From positions 1 through 36,436 of the forward strand of contig JAFYSZ010000013.1 of NCBI GenBank assembly GCA_017559135.1: a stretch of 36,436 nt of DNA, read 5' to 3'. The notes under the pieces are model-generated. The model saw only the letters and a program-made list of their open reading frames with translations. It did not search any database and was not told the origin of the DNA. The translations under genes were made by a program, and so were the position numbers. Positions 27,713 to 36,390 of the stretch are shown here, piece by piece. Within the stretch, counting starts at the first letter, position 1. Each line of letters opens with the position of its first letter. Source of the DNA: Bacteroidales bacterium. GTDB taxonomy: Bacteria; Bacteroidota; Bacteroidia; Bacteroidales; P3.

Positions 27713-27958
27713 TTAAAGTCCAAACTTATTGTTTAAAATCTCTAACAATTTTGTTTTATTTACCATTGTGAACATCTCTCCATCGATTATCACAACAGGC
27801 CCTTGACTACATTGTTGAGAACATAGCTGTCCTTTGAAAGTAATCTTTGCTTTCAAGTCATTAACTTTAAGGTATTCTTGTATAAATTCAAGATTTTTAT
27901 TATTACCTCTTGCAAAGCAAGAACTTCCTAAACAAATTATTATTTCTTTTTTTTCCAT
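27713..27958 (-). CDS. Thioredoxin-like [2Fe-2S] ferredoxin
   Basis: An 81-aa protein of the same fold as the one at 24423-24680 but divergent. Cys are in CLGSSC (C10, C15) and CSQQCSQGPVVIID (C46, C50), the C-x4-C and C-x3-C spacing of the NuoE-like family. It lies 12 bp before the sensory hydrogenase gene and 25 bp after ettA. It probably feeds electrons to, or reports redox state to, the sensory hydrogenase. Having one such protein ahead of each hydrogenase suggests dedicated pairs. Confidence 0.75.
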   Translation of the reverse strand: MEKKEIIICLGSSCFARGNNKNLEFIQEYLKVNDLKAKITFKGQLCSQQCSQGPVVIIDGEMFTMVNKTKLLEILNNKFGL

Positions 27959-27983
27959 TGTTATATTATATTTTTATTATTTT

Positions 27984-29666
27984 TTAATCTGAAATAAGTT
28001 TTTTGTATCTCATTCTCTTAGGCGTGGTATCTCCTAAGCGTTTTTTCTTATTTTCTTCGTACTCTGAATAAGATCCTTCAAAGAAATAAACTTGCGAATC
28101 ACCTTCAAACGCTAATATATGTGTAGCAATTCTATCTAAAAACCATCTATCGTGAGAAATTACAACTGCACAACCTGCGAAATTTTCTAATCCTTCTTCT
28201 AATGCTCGCAATGTATTTACGTCAATGTCATTTGTAGGCTCATCAAGTAATAATACATTTGCTTCACTCTTTAAAGTTAATGCTAAATGAAGACGATTTC
28301 TTTCTCCTCCTGAAAGAATTCCTGTTTTCTTGTTTTGATCTGTTCCTGAAAAATTAAATCTTGAAACGTATGCTCTTGAATTAACTAATTTCCCTCCTAA
28401 GGATATTTGTTCATTTCCCTCTGAAACTACTTCCCAAACATTTTTTTCTGGATCAATTGCTTGATGTTGTTGATCTACATAACCTACTTTTACAGTAGGA
28501 CCTACATCAAATGAACCTGTATCGGGCTTTTCTAATCCCATTATCATTCTAAATAAAGTTGTTTTTCCTGCTCCATTTGGCCCAATTACTCCTACAATTC
28601 CAGCAGGTGGCAAAGAAAAACTTAAATTTTCAAATAACAACTTATCTCCGTATGCTTTTGAAATAGAATTAACCTCTATAACTTTATCTCCAAGTCTTGG
28701 TCCATTAGGAATGAAGATTTCTAATTTTTCTTCTTTTTCCTTAACGTCTTGATTCATCATTTGCTCGTAAGAACTCAACCTCGCCTTACCCTTAGCTTGC
28801 CTTGCTTTTGGAGACATTCTTACCCATTCCAACTCACGTTGAAGAGTTTTTCTTCTCTTACTTTCTTGCTTTTCTTCCATTTCAAGTCGCTTAGTCTTTT
28901 GATCCAACCAAGAAGAATAATTTCCTTGCCATGGAATACCCTCACCTCTATCTAATTCTAAGATCCAACCAGCGACATTATCCAAGAAATATCTATCGTG
29001 AGTAACTGCAATAACTGTTCCTTTATATTGTTGCAAGTGTAGTTCTAACCACTCAATACTTTCGGCATCTAAATGGTTTGTTGGCTCATCTAATAATAAT
29101 ATATCTGGTTCTTGAAGTAAAATTCTACACAATGCAACGCGTCTTCTTTCCCCTCCTGAAAGATTTTTTACCAAAGCATCATCTGGTGGACAACGCAAAG
29201 CGTCCATTGCTCTTTCAAGTTTGTTATCAAGGTTCCAAGCATCGTGCTGTTCCATCAATTCTGTCAATTCCCCTTGACGTTCAATCAACTTTGCCATTTC
29301 TTCATCGCTCATTGGCTCACAGAATTTCATATTCACCTCTTCATATTCCGCAATCAAATCAGCGACTTCCTTAACCCCTTCAAGAACAATTTCTTTTACA
29401 GTTTTAGTATCATCTAATTGAGGTTCTTGTTCTAAATATCCAACAGAATATCCAGGAGAAAAATGCACTTCACCTTGATGAGATTTATCAAGTCCTGCGA
29501 TTATTTTTAATAGTGTAGATTTACCAGAACCATTAAGTCCGATTATTCCTATCTTTGCTCCGTAATAAAATGACAAATATATATCTTTTAAAATTTGTCT
29601 GCTTGGTGGAATCAGTTTTCCAACACCAACCATTGAAAATATTATCTTTTTATCGTCTTGTGCCAT
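27984..29666 (-). CDS. ettA: ABC-F translation factor, EttA family (energy-dependent translational throttle)
   Basis: A 560-aa protein with two ABC ATPase domains and no membrane segment. Domain 1 has Walker A GLNGSGKST near 43, signature LSGGERRRVALCR and Walker B ILLLDEPTNHLD. Domain 2 has GPNGAGKTT near 363, LSGGERNRLHLAL and VLLLDEPTNDID. The linker between them is the charged helical P-site tRNA-interaction motif region (QESKRRKTLQRELEWVRM). Length and the short N-terminal ARM-type insert fit EttA rather than Uup or an antibiotic-resistance ABC-F. EttA binds the ribosomal E site and gates elongation by ATP/ADP ratio. It sits between recJ and the hydrogenase genes in one operon with gaps of 17 and 25 bp. 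Confidence 0.93.
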   Translation of the reverse strand: MAQDDKKIIFSMVGVGKLIPPSRQILKDIYLSFYYGAKIGIIGLNGSGKSTLLKIIAGLDKSHQGEVHFSPGYSVGYLEQEPQLDDTKTVKEIVLEGVKEVADLIAEYEEVNMKFCEPMSDEEMAKLIERQGELTELMEQHDAWNLDNKLERAMDALRCPPDDALVKNLSGGERRRVALCRILLQEPDILLLDEPTNHLDAESIEWLELHLQQYKGTVIAVTHDRYFLDNVAGWILELDRGEGIPWQGNYSSWLDQKTKRLEMEEKQESKRRKTLQRELEWVRMSPKARQAKGKARLSSYEQMMNQDVKEKEEKLEIFIPNGPRLGDKVIEVNSISKAYGDKLLFENLSFSLPPAGIVGVIGPNGAGKTTLFRMIMGLEKPDTGSFDVGPTVKVGYVDQQHQAIDPEKNVWEVVSEGNEQISLGGKLVNSRAYVSRFNFSGTDQNKKTGILSGGERNRLHLALTLKSEANVLLLDEPTNDIDVNTLRALEEGLENFAGCAVVISHDRWFLDRIATHILAFEGDSQVYFFEGSYSEYEENKKKRLGDTTPKRMRYKKLISD

Positions 29667-29683
29667 AAACTACAATTTCTATT

Positions 29684-31459
29684 TTAATTAATTATTTTCA
29701 TATCTTTCAAATTCAACTGCAAGGAAGTTTTTCCTTGAAAATCATTCTCATCTATCTGATAACAAATATCAAACATACTACCTTTACTTACTTCTTTTTG
29801 ATATTCAGCCAAACCAAAACCAATACAATCAAAAGGAAAAGAAGATTTTTCTCTTGAAACCGCAGAAAGTTTCAAATGTTTACTACCCACAGTTCTTGCA
29901 AAACCTGTATCCATCAAACGTTTACTACAAAAAATAGGGATATTATTCTCCGGACCAAAAGGAGCAAATTGTTTTAAAATTCTAAATAAACGAGGGGTAA
30001 TATTTCCTAATTCAATCTCCATATCAATCTCTATTTCAGGAATCATTTGAGTATCAGAAATCGAAGCCTCCACTTGTTTTTCAAACAACTCCTTAAACTC
30101 TTCAAGATTCTTTTCAGGCAAACTCAAACCAGCAGCGAACTTATGTCCACCAAAATGAGTAAGCAAATGAGAACAAGACTCAATAGCAGCATAAATATCA
30201 AAATCCTTTACACTTCTTGCAGAACCTGTAACCAAATCATTACTTTTCGTAAAAACAATAGTAGGTTTATAATACTGCTCAATAAGACGAGAAGCAACTA
30301 TTCCGATAACACCCTTGTGCCAATCTTTACCATAAACAACCGTGGTTTTTTTAGCAGTTAAATTCTCACAAGAGTTCAATAACATTTTAGCTTCTTCCGT
30401 TGCCTTTTTATCTAAATCCTTACGCTTATTATTATTCTCATCTATCTCTTTTGCAATTTGTTCAACTTCCTCACGACTTTCTGACTTCAATAATTCCACA
30501 GCCTTTCTACCACTTTCCATTCTACCAGCAGCATTTATTCTTGGACCAACCAAAAATACCAAATCAGAAATAGTAAGCTTTCTACTAAAATAATCCTTTG
30601 AATTAGATTCATGTTTAATCTTACTATAAGACAAAATAGCTTCAATACCAACACGAGGACATCTATTGATAACCTTCAAACCATAATAAGCTAAAACTCT
30701 ATTCTCGCCAGTCAAAGGCACAACATCAGCAGCAATACTAATAGCAACCAAATCTAAAAAATTAAGAATTTCTTCAAAAGGTCTATTTCTTTCCTTTTGG
30801 ATAGCTTGAATCAATTTAAAACCAATACCACAACCACTCAATTCTTTGTAAGGATAATGAGAGTCCACCCTTTTAGGATCCAAAACTGCCCAAGCCTCAG
30901 GCAAAGTATCTGAAGGCAAATGATGATCACACACTATAAAATCCACACCCTTTTGCTTTGCATAGAGAATCTCCTCATGAGCCTTGATACCGCAATCTAA
31001 ACAAACAATCAACTTAACATCACTATCCACAGCATAATCCACACCCTTCACAGATACACCATATCCCTCAGAATAACGATCAGGAATATAAAAATCAATA
31101 TTAGAAGAAAGTCTTTCAAGGTAAGAATAGACCAAAGCCACAGCAGAAGTGCCATCAACATCATAATCACCATAAACCAAAATCTTCTCACCACCTTTGA
31201 TAGCAACTAAAATTCTCTCAACCGCCTTATCCATATCATTCATTAAATACGGATTATGTAAATGTTCATACTTTGGCCTAAAAAAACGCTCTGCCTCCTC
31301 ATAAGAAGTAATTCCCCTTTGCACTAAAAGCTCAGCAACAATCTCATAAGTAAACAAATCATCATTCCCTGCATTGTTTTTACCAACACAAAGTTGCTTA
31401 GCCAAACTACTAACAATCTCTCTATCACCTCTTTCCTTAAAAGCCCAACGTTTTTCCAT
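29684..31459 (-). CDS. recJ: RecJ single-stranded-DNA-specific 5'-3' exonuclease
   Basis: A 591-aa DHH-family nuclease. The ATG at 31457-31459 gives MEKRWAFKERGD, the usual RecJ start; a longer reading from a GTG at 31486 is less likely. Motifs: YGDYDVDGTSAVAL (I, metal Asp), VCLDCGIKAHEE (II), CDHHLPSDTLP (III, DHH), DPKRVDSHYPYKELSGCGIG (IV), and the DHHA1 domain with GGHKFAAGLSL. A C-terminal OB-like region follows. RecJ degrades single strands in recombination and mismatch or base-excision repair. A perfect promoter lies upstream at 31596-31626, making this the first gene of the recJ-ettA-hydrogenase operon. Confidence 0.95.
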   Translation of the reverse strand: MEKRWAFKERGDREIVSSLAKQLCVGKNNAGNDDLFTYEIVAELLVQRGITSYEEAERFFRPKYEHLHNPYLMNDMDKAVERILVAIKGGEKILVYGDYDVDGTSAVALVYSYLERLSSNIDFYIPDRYSEGYGVSVKGVDYAVDSDVKLIVCLDCGIKAHEEILYAKQKGVDFIVCDHHLPSDTLPEAWAVLDPKRVDSHYPYKELSGCGIGFKLIQAIQKERNRPFEEILNFLDLVAISIAADVVPLTGENRVLAYYGLKVINRCPRVGIEAILSYSKIKHESNSKDYFSRKLTISDLVFLVGPRINAAGRMESGRKAVELLKSESREEVEQIAKEIDENNNKRKDLDKKATEEAKMLLNSCENLTAKKTTVVYGKDWHKGVIGIVASRLIEQYYKPTIVFTKSNDLVTGSARSVKDFDIYAAIESCSHLLTHFGGHKFAAGLSLPEKNLEEFKELFEKQVEASISDTQMIPEIEIDMEIELGNITPRLFRILKQFAPFGPENNIPIFCSKRLMDTGFARTVGSKHLKLSAVSREKSSFPFDCIGFGLAEYQKEVSKGSMFDICYQIDENDFQGKTSLQLNLKDMKIIN

Positions 31460-31595
31460 ACTAATTTTTAGTCGGTAAAATAACACCGCATTGATTTATA
31501 ATTATTTATTCCTTCCGCTTTATTTCTTAATTTTCTGTGGCAATTTCAATCATTGTAGCCCATTCTACAAAATTTTCAAAAAAGCGAATTCGCGA

Positions 31596-31626
31596 CAAAG
31601 ATAAGAAAAAACAACGAGGCCACAAA
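31596..31626 (-). promoter_or_regulatory. Promoter of the recJ-ettA-hydrogenase operon
   Basis: On the minus strand TTTG (31623-31626) and TATCTTTG (31596-31603) are exactly 19 bases apart, a full Bacteroidetes consensus promoter. The expected RNA start is about 125-130 bases before the recJ ATG. Confidence 0.8.
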
Positions 31627-31725
31627 CTTTTTTAAACAATATTTATTCTTCAACAACGACACTACCACTCACAATTCAGACAAAAACAAAAGAAAAAAAA
31701 GCATAATTACAAAGGAGAAATAACT

Positions 31726-31750
31726 CTTTGTTTTATAAAAAAAAACAAAG
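31726..31750. terminator. Hairpin downstream of the 418-aa gene
   Basis: A 9-bp perfect inverted repeat, CTTTGTTTT with AAAACAAAG, 7-base loop, in an A/T-rich stretch downstream of the stop at 31814. It probably ends transcription of that gene. It nearly repeats the hairpin at 22895-22920. The rest of the 31487-31813 gap holds only the recJ promoter. Confidence 0.5.
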
Positions 31751-31813
31751 AAAAAATTAAAAAAAGCAAAGACTTTTTTTATTAGAAATACCAATCATTT
31801 ATACTTTGTAGAA

Positions 31814-33067
31814 TCATTCATTTGATGAAATGACAGAAAATGCTTCAATAATTGGAGAGAGAAATGAAAAGGTATCATCTGTTTCCACCCTCGTCAAAGT
31901 AGGAAATACACAATCCTTTACATTGTCAATAATAGCTTCACTGCTAATTAAGTATTGATCTTCACTCTCTTTAGTCACTTTATTAAAAGACAACATTTCT
32001 GTATGAGCATCTATCATTCGGTACCTATAGTCCAAATTTAATAATTCCGGATTATTATAACAGATCATCTCTCCCACATGAAAAACAGCAATAATATCTG
32101 CACCTGATTTAATATCTGATGCAATTTCGTTTATCTTTCGATAAGTTGTTGTTTTAACAGATGAATCATACATAACCATATACAAAATACCATCATTCGT
32201 CAAGGTTAACAATGTTGGCATAATCTTTTTTTGTTTAGAAAAACTAATAATATGCATTCGCTTAAAAGCTTCAAATGTGTCTTGTACAAAGTCGTTAGTA
32301 ATTCCTACACCGAGTGATTTACAAAACATAGCATATTTAATCCCCGTAGAAACAGGAGTAATAAATTCGATCCTGTCACCTTTCTCAAAAATTTTATCTT
32401 CCCTATAAAAAACATAGTCATCAACGAACCAGGCTTCTTTAGGAAGTTTTAAAAATTTAAGTTCAGAAATCTTGTCTTGTATAATCTCACGAGATTTTGA
32501 GGCTTCAATACTGATTACTTTATCAAGGTCTGTTAATAATGAAAGAATAGAATTTACTCCATAATCTATGGTAGCAAACAAATTAACATCCGTACCAACT
32601 TCTTTATAAATAAATTCAGTAGAAAAATATACTTCAATGGCAGGAATGTTTTCGATTATATTTTTCACAAACTCAATTAGAGAAATATAATCCACTTCAT
32701 CCTCAATAGTAAATTTCTCAGAAGGAAAGACACCTTTTATATGTGGCAAATATAGATTTAATATCAGTTGCTTTTCCAATGCAAATGGTTTTTCTTTAAG
32801 TACTTCATTTCGCTTATTTACTAACCATGAGCATTGAGGATTTTTTAAATATTTATCACGTAGTCGTTCATATGCAGATACGTAATCAGTATGTGCTAAT
32901 GATTTTTGCAAAACAAATGTAATATTACGATATTCAGCCAAAAAGTTATCGATACACGCAATGTTGTCAAATAAATCTTGACCTTTGCTAAATCTCTCCA
33001 AACTATTAAGAGCTGCATATAATTTTTGGTATGCAGGTAATAAAAAATCATCATTAATCATACACAT
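31814..33067 (-). CDS. Unrecognised 417-aa protein, accessory region
   Basis: I do not recognise this gene. The ATG at 33065-33067 is preferred to a TTG three bases upstream. The protein has no signal peptide or membrane helix. The N-terminal 110 residues are helical (NFLAEYRNITFVLQKSLAHT, SWLVNKRNEVLKE), a pattern loosely like HEPN-type toxin or immunity proteins, but no clear R-x4-6-H motif is seen. The middle has mixed alpha/beta content (EFIYKEVGTDVNLFATIDY) and the C-terminus contains VFHVGEMICYNNPELLNLD. The gene is monocistronic, driven by the promoter at 33179-33209 and followed by a hairpin. A defence or stress role is a guess based on location among IS remnants and nuclease-like genes. 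Confidence 0.6.
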   Translation of the reverse strand: MCMINDDFLLPAYQKLYAALNSLERFSKGQDLFDNIACIDNFLAEYRNITFVLQKSLAHTDYVSAYERLRDKYLKNPQCSWLVNKRNEVLKEKPFALEKQLILNLYLPHIKGVFPSEKFTIEDEVDYISLIEFVKNIIENIPAIEVYFSTEFIYKEVGTDVNLFATIDYGVNSILSLLTDLDKVISIEASKSREIIQDKISELKFLKLPKEAWFVDDYVFYREDKIFEKGDRIEFITPVSTGIKYAMFCKSLGVGITNDFVQDTFEAFKRMHIISFSKQKKIMPTLLTLTNDGILYMVMYDSSVKTTTYRKINEIASDIKSGADIIAVFHVGEMICYNNPELLNLDYRYRMIDAHTEMLSFNKVTKESEDQYLISSEAIIDNVKDCVFPTLTRVETDDTFSFLSPIIEAFSVISSNE

Positions 33068-33178
33068 CAATTGTACCTTTGGGCATAGTTATACACTATA
33101 TTATAAATATTCCGACTTGACTATAATATACCTATACTACTCCATAATTTAATTTAAAAAAGTGTTACATTACGTTTG

Positions 33179-33209
33179 CAAATCTACTATTTTCTTTCAT
33201 ATCGGCAAA
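33179..33209 (-). promoter_or_regulatory. Outward promoter downstream of an IS3 remnant, reading into the 418-aa gene
   Basis: The minus strand has TTTG (33206-33209) and TAGATTTG (33179-33186), 19 bases apart, a full consensus. It starts 17 bases after the stop of the transposase remnant and resembles the promoter at 35480-35510 and the block at 13434-13487. Confidence 0.7.
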
Positions 33210-33225
33210 AAATTTATGCAACTCA

Positions 33226-33300
33226 TCAATATTTCATTGTTAGCAGTAGAACTTCAAGAGAAGAATGAGATCGCAGAAAGTTGTAATATTTGGCATAATG
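33226..33300 (-). pseudogene. IS3-family transposase remnant, C-terminal tail only
   Basis: The minus-strand frame reads HYAKYYNFLRSHSSLEV and stops at a TGA (33226-33228). YYNFLRxHSSL is the conserved end of IS3-type integrase-core transposases (Y-N-x2-R-P-H-x-S-L), with Pro changed to Ser. About 40 bases of it (33254-33293) are nearly identical to 35555-35594. Nothing of the catalytic DDE core remains here. Confidence 0.65.
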
Positions 33301-33646
33301 ATTAAAATATAAAAAAGGCATAGAGATTTTTGTTGCAAAAAAAACAAAATACTATTAAAAAACGAATGTTTTTAATAGTATTTTTCTTCCATATAACTTA
33401 TTAAAAAATATCAGTTATTTTGACTATTAGACCAAATTTAAATTATTACCCAGTAAGTTCAATAAGTGTAGACTATGGTTTCTCCATCAAAGCGAACTTT
33501 ACTTGTCCGATATATGTGTATGCTAACATCGGTTTATGTTCAATATAACTTTATTCAATTGATATAATAGTCTCAATAATTTCATAATTCTGTGGCTATA
33601 ATTATTGTGCAACAAAGCATTACAGACAAGTTCGTAGCAATTTGCA
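33301..33646. other. AT-rich gap with a strong hairpin
   Basis: No gene is seen. A perfect 16-bp stem (33346-33361 with 33369-33384, loop ACGAATG) is flanked by A and T runs and could stop transcription from either side. A weak inverted repeat (CAATAATT with AATTATTG) lies near 33574-33607, downstream of the nuclease-like gene. Confidence 0.5.
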
Positions 33647-34180
33647 TCAATCAAGTAGCTTTGTTATCTTCCACCAATTGCCTTTGGATGTCTGACGTAA
33701 CGTACTTTTATATTCTGGATGTAGTTTAGTTGCTTTGGATAATCCCCCTTCCAACCAATCTACGTAAACACCTACGGGGTATTTCTTCTTCAACTCGCGA
33801 TAATATTCGGTTGCATACCATTTGTTGCTGGAAGAAATAAGTTCAATCACTTCTTCCCTTGTTAGAATATAAAACTCCATATTTGACATTTTATCATCAG
33901 GCATATAAACAAACACCCAAGGTCCTATTATTTTTTCTTCCAATTTTGGAATCGAGCCTTTAACATCAGAAGTAAAGCCGGTAAGTATATTTTGGGTTGT
34001 TCCTGTTTTCACTTGAATCATTACACTCTTGCCATTATTGGCATTCATGCAGATTAAATCCGCATTTTTGTAATTTGGATAAGAGTTGTTTATATTGATA
34101 ACGTTGAAACCCTTCTTGAGGAGTTCTAACATTACGGCAGTCTCACCAATTTTTCCTTTTTGTTCCTGAGTAAGTTCCAT
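33647..34180 (-). CDS. PD-(D/E)XK nuclease-like protein
   Basis: A 177-aa protein. The N-terminus has KGKIGETAVMLELLKKGF, a helix with the Glu found in many restriction-endonuclease-fold proteins. Next come NADLICMN (Asp) and SVMIQVKTG (Gln-x-Lys); together these make a D-(x)n-QxK signature of the PD-(D/E)XK superfamily, of the DUF4365-like type. The C-terminal third (EEVIELISSSNKWYAT, VYVDWLEGG) is not recognised. No DNA-binding domain is obvious. It follows the macro-like/YopX-like gene by 24 bp, so the two form an operon. A defence or toxin function is possible but unproven. Confidence 0.65.
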   Translation of the reverse strand: MELTQEQKGKIGETAVMLELLKKGFNVININNSYPNYKNADLICMNANNGKSVMIQVKTGTTQNILTGFTSDVKGSIPKLEEKIIGPWVFVYMPDDKMSNMEFYILTREEVIELISSSNKWYATEYYRELKKKYPVGVYVDWLEGGLSKATKLHPEYKSTLRQTSKGNWWKITKLLD

Positions 34181-34204
34181 ATTGTTTTACGATTTATAAT
34201 TATA

Positions 34205-35338
34205 TTATCTCCAATCATATTCAGCTCCCAAAATCTCAAGTCCTTGATATTTCCAAAGTTCTTGAACGTAATTAGGAGTGAATTTTGCCATCAATATTTT
34301 CAGTTGTTTCTCTTCCTCACTATCTCTCCATCCATTAAATTGTATTGTACGCTGATTGACTCCAATGAAATCACTTGCATCCAACTGATAAAATACAGTG
34401 CCGACACGCGTCATTTTATAATGTTGGCGATAGCAATCAGCTAAACTCCAACTATGGTTGTCTAATATAAAACAATATGCCCCTTTTCCTTCTTCAGAAC
34501 TCAATGCTCCAACTGCCAAATAGTTTGTTAAGTTCTGATTTTCTTCTATTTTTATAACGTCGCCGGTATAGATATTTTCTCTATTGCAATCTTTGAATTC
34601 TGTTTGCACACCTGCAAAAATAACTCTACGAGCATAACCTCGTCCTTCACATTCATCGTTAAACACTTCTTCTACGACGTATTGATTATGGTCGTCTAAA
34701 TATTTGTCATCTTGTTCCCACACATAGAAGTCATCCCCAAAGAAAAAGAAATCGCCAAAACAAGCATAAGCAAACTTCTTGTGTTCTGCAACATATCTTA
34801 CTTTGATACTCGGCAAAAATTTATTTATTCCAGCTCCAATCTCGTATAGATATTGTTCACAAAGTCGTTTTAAGACTGTATCACTGACAACAAGCGGTGC
34901 AGCCTCTTTCCCTCTCGGCGTCTTCAAACCAAGTGTGTAATCAATAGCCATGTACGGCAACCACTGACGAGGATACGCAATATTAGGAACCTCCAATGCG
35001 TCTTCAAATAATTGAGCCATGTCAGAATCTTTGAATCCAGCAATACCACATCCTACACGTGTAAGCAGAAAACGTTTCATTGGATGTGCTTTTGCATAGG
35101 CAATGAATTTCTTTGCGTATGGACGAATGTCTTCAAGTCCACCATGCATTGTTGGTATTGCATAACACCGTCCCGTCGGTCCATCTCCAACACCCCATTC
35201 TGCACCAAACATTTCATAAGCAACTCTTGCTGCTCCTCCCATGTGTTTCCCTTCCATATTACTGCCAAACACGAATATCTCACAATTAGAGAGTCGTTCA
35301 ACCTTATCAGGAGTGAATTGTTTGTGATTAATTTTCAT
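34205..35338 (-). CDS. Macro-like domain fused to a YopX-like domain, phage-type gene
   Basis: A 377-aa protein. The N-terminal 130 residues have IFVFGSNMEGKHMGGAARVA, GPTGRCYAIPTM and LLTRVGCGIAGF. This is the phage-common macro-fold family that binds ADP-ribose-like ligands; the Gly-Gly-Ala-Ala loop fits. From about 245 the protein has VQTEFKDCNRENIYTGDVIKI, the pattern of YopX-like phage domains (DxNGxxIYxGDxI). The middle (FACFGDFFFFGDDFYVWEQ-like Phe-rich segment) is not recognised. The fusion of these two phage-type domains is unusual. A consensus promoter at 35480-35510 lies about 135 bases upstream. It may act in phage interaction or defence, by inference from domain types only. Confidence 0.55.
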   Translation of the reverse strand: MKINHKQFTPDKVERLSNCEIFVFGSNMEGKHMGGAARVAYEMFGAEWGVGDGPTGRCYAIPTMHGGLEDIRPYAKKFIAYAKAHPMKRFLLTRVGCGIAGFKDSDMAQLFEDALEVPNIAYPRQWLPYMAIDYTLGLKTPRGKEAAPLVVSDTVLKRLCEQYLYEIGAGINKFLPSIKVRYVAEHKKFAYACFGDFFFFGDDFYVWEQDDKYLDDHNQYVVEEVFNDECEGRGYARRVIFAGVQTEFKDCNRENIYTGDVIKIEENQNLTNYLAVGALSSEEGKGAYCFILDNHSWSLADCYRQHYKMTRVGTVFYQLDASDFIGVNQRTIQFNGWRDSEEEKQLKILMAKFTPNYVQELWKYQGLEILGAEYDWR

Positions 35339-35479
35339 AATATTTATAATAAACGAATTCCCTAATTCTATTATGAGCTCCTAACTAATTTGCATCCATC
35401 ATTTTCGCTAATACAAGTTGTTAGTATATACTATTCCCTGCTTTTAAACAGGTTTAATGATTAATTTATTTTGTACTTG

Positions 35480-35510
35480 CAAATTTACATTTTAAATTCA
35501 GTTTAACAAA
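35480..35510 (-). promoter_or_regulatory. Outward promoter downstream of an IS3 remnant, reading into the macro-like gene
   Basis: The minus strand has TTTG (35507-35510) and TAAATTTG (35480-35487), 19 bases apart, a full consensus. It starts 24 bases after the stop of the transposase remnant, the same layout as at 33179-33209. Confidence 0.7.
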
Positions 35511-35533
35511 ATATTTATCATCTTTTTATGTGA

Positions 35534-35770
35534 CTAATCCATATTTAATAAAACGTCAAGAGAGGAATGAGGTCGCAGAAAGTTGTAATATTTTATGTAT
35601 TTATCTATTACTTGCCTTAACTCATCTACTATATCAATTATTTAATGTAGATATATTCTTATTTAAAACCCCTTCCAAATTTTTTGTTGTATATTGCTTA
35701 ATTTCCAGCCAACAATGAAACGAGTATAAATATCTATAATCGCATATAGATAAATAAATGGTATGTATGA
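35534..35770 (-). pseudogene. IS3-family transposase remnant with internal deletion
   Basis: Minus-strand frames give SYIPFIYLYAIIDIYTRF then IVGWKLSN, the IS3 OrfB core around the second catalytic Asp (typically TDITYIP...AIIDxYSRxIVGW). After a frameshift comes DELRQVIDKYIKYYNFLRPH then SSLDV, the OrfB C-terminal tail, ending in TAG (35534-35536). Only about 30 codons separate the two parts, well short of the usual gap, so the catalytic Glu region is deleted. Inverted repeats could not be placed. Confidence 0.75.
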
Positions 35771-36154
35771 AATGTACTACACACTTAATTTGGACATGTA
35801 ATTTCTATATTGCAAAGTAAGCAAGAACTAAAACATTTTAAACAACCACATAATGATAAGTTTTTACAAAATTGTTTCCAGCTCATGCCTGCAAGGGACT
35901 GTGCTTTTTATTTCACTTTCAATCCAATATCCTCGGCAAGCTTTGGCTAAAAATAAAACACAATTTAAAAGATATCAGTTATTTATTATTATATATATGT
36001 ATTCCTTTTTGGAAGATTTTTTGTTCTTTTGAAGAATAATTGCTATTGCTTTTAGGAAGAAAAAAATTCCTTTTTCGCATGTAAATTCTTCTTTTTTAGA
36101 ATAAAAAATTCAATAAACTCCATTTCACTGCTATGAAACAATAAAACAAATATA
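35771..36154. other. AT-rich gap without recognisable genes
   Basis: Nothing firm is seen. A short minus-strand open stretch near 35860-35950 (YWIESEIKSTVPCRHELETI) is not attributable to a family. Mononucleotide A and T runs are frequent. No tRNA-Ala or 23S rRNA sequence is present where it would be expected downstream of tRNA-Ile. Confidence 0.6.
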
Positions 36155-36188
36155 ACAAAAAACTCCCGAGAAAGAACTTCCCAGGAGT
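36155..36188 (-). terminator. Rho-independent terminator just after tRNA-Ile
   Basis: On the minus strand ACTCCTGGGAAG pairs with TTTCTCGGGAGT (12 bp including G-T pairs, loop TTC) and is followed by TTTTTTG. It lies about 52 bases after the tRNA 3' end, so the 16S-tRNA-Ile transcript would end here. Confidence 0.8.
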
Positions 36189-36240
36189 AAAATCCACAAT
36201 TATGAAAACAAAAAATGTTTTATAAGAATATAAAACATTG

Positions 36241-36314
36241 TAGTCTCGGGCGGACTTGAACCGCCGACCCCTACATTATCAGTGTAGTGCTCTAACCAAC
36301 TGAGCTACGAGACT
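36241..36314 (-). tRNA. tRNA-Ile (GAT anticodon)
   Basis: Reading the minus strand: acceptor stem AGTCTCG/CGAGACT with discriminator A, D arm GCTCAGTTGGTTAGAGC, anticodon stem CTACA/TGTAG with loop CTGATAA (GAT), and T arm GGCGGTTCAAGTCCGCC. Seventy-four bases, no encoded CCA. It follows the 16S gene by about 76 bases in the usual Bacteroidales order. Confidence 0.96.
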
Positions 36315-36390
36315 ATAATTTAATTTATAATTTAGAAACCTTCTCGGTAGCGGAGACTCCATCGTCTCCCTATTTCAACACAACCCTCTA

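Noticed and set aside
35530..35718. A plus-strand open frame of 62 codons
   Set aside because: The same bases read on the minus strand give conserved IS3 transposase segments, which explains the sequence better.
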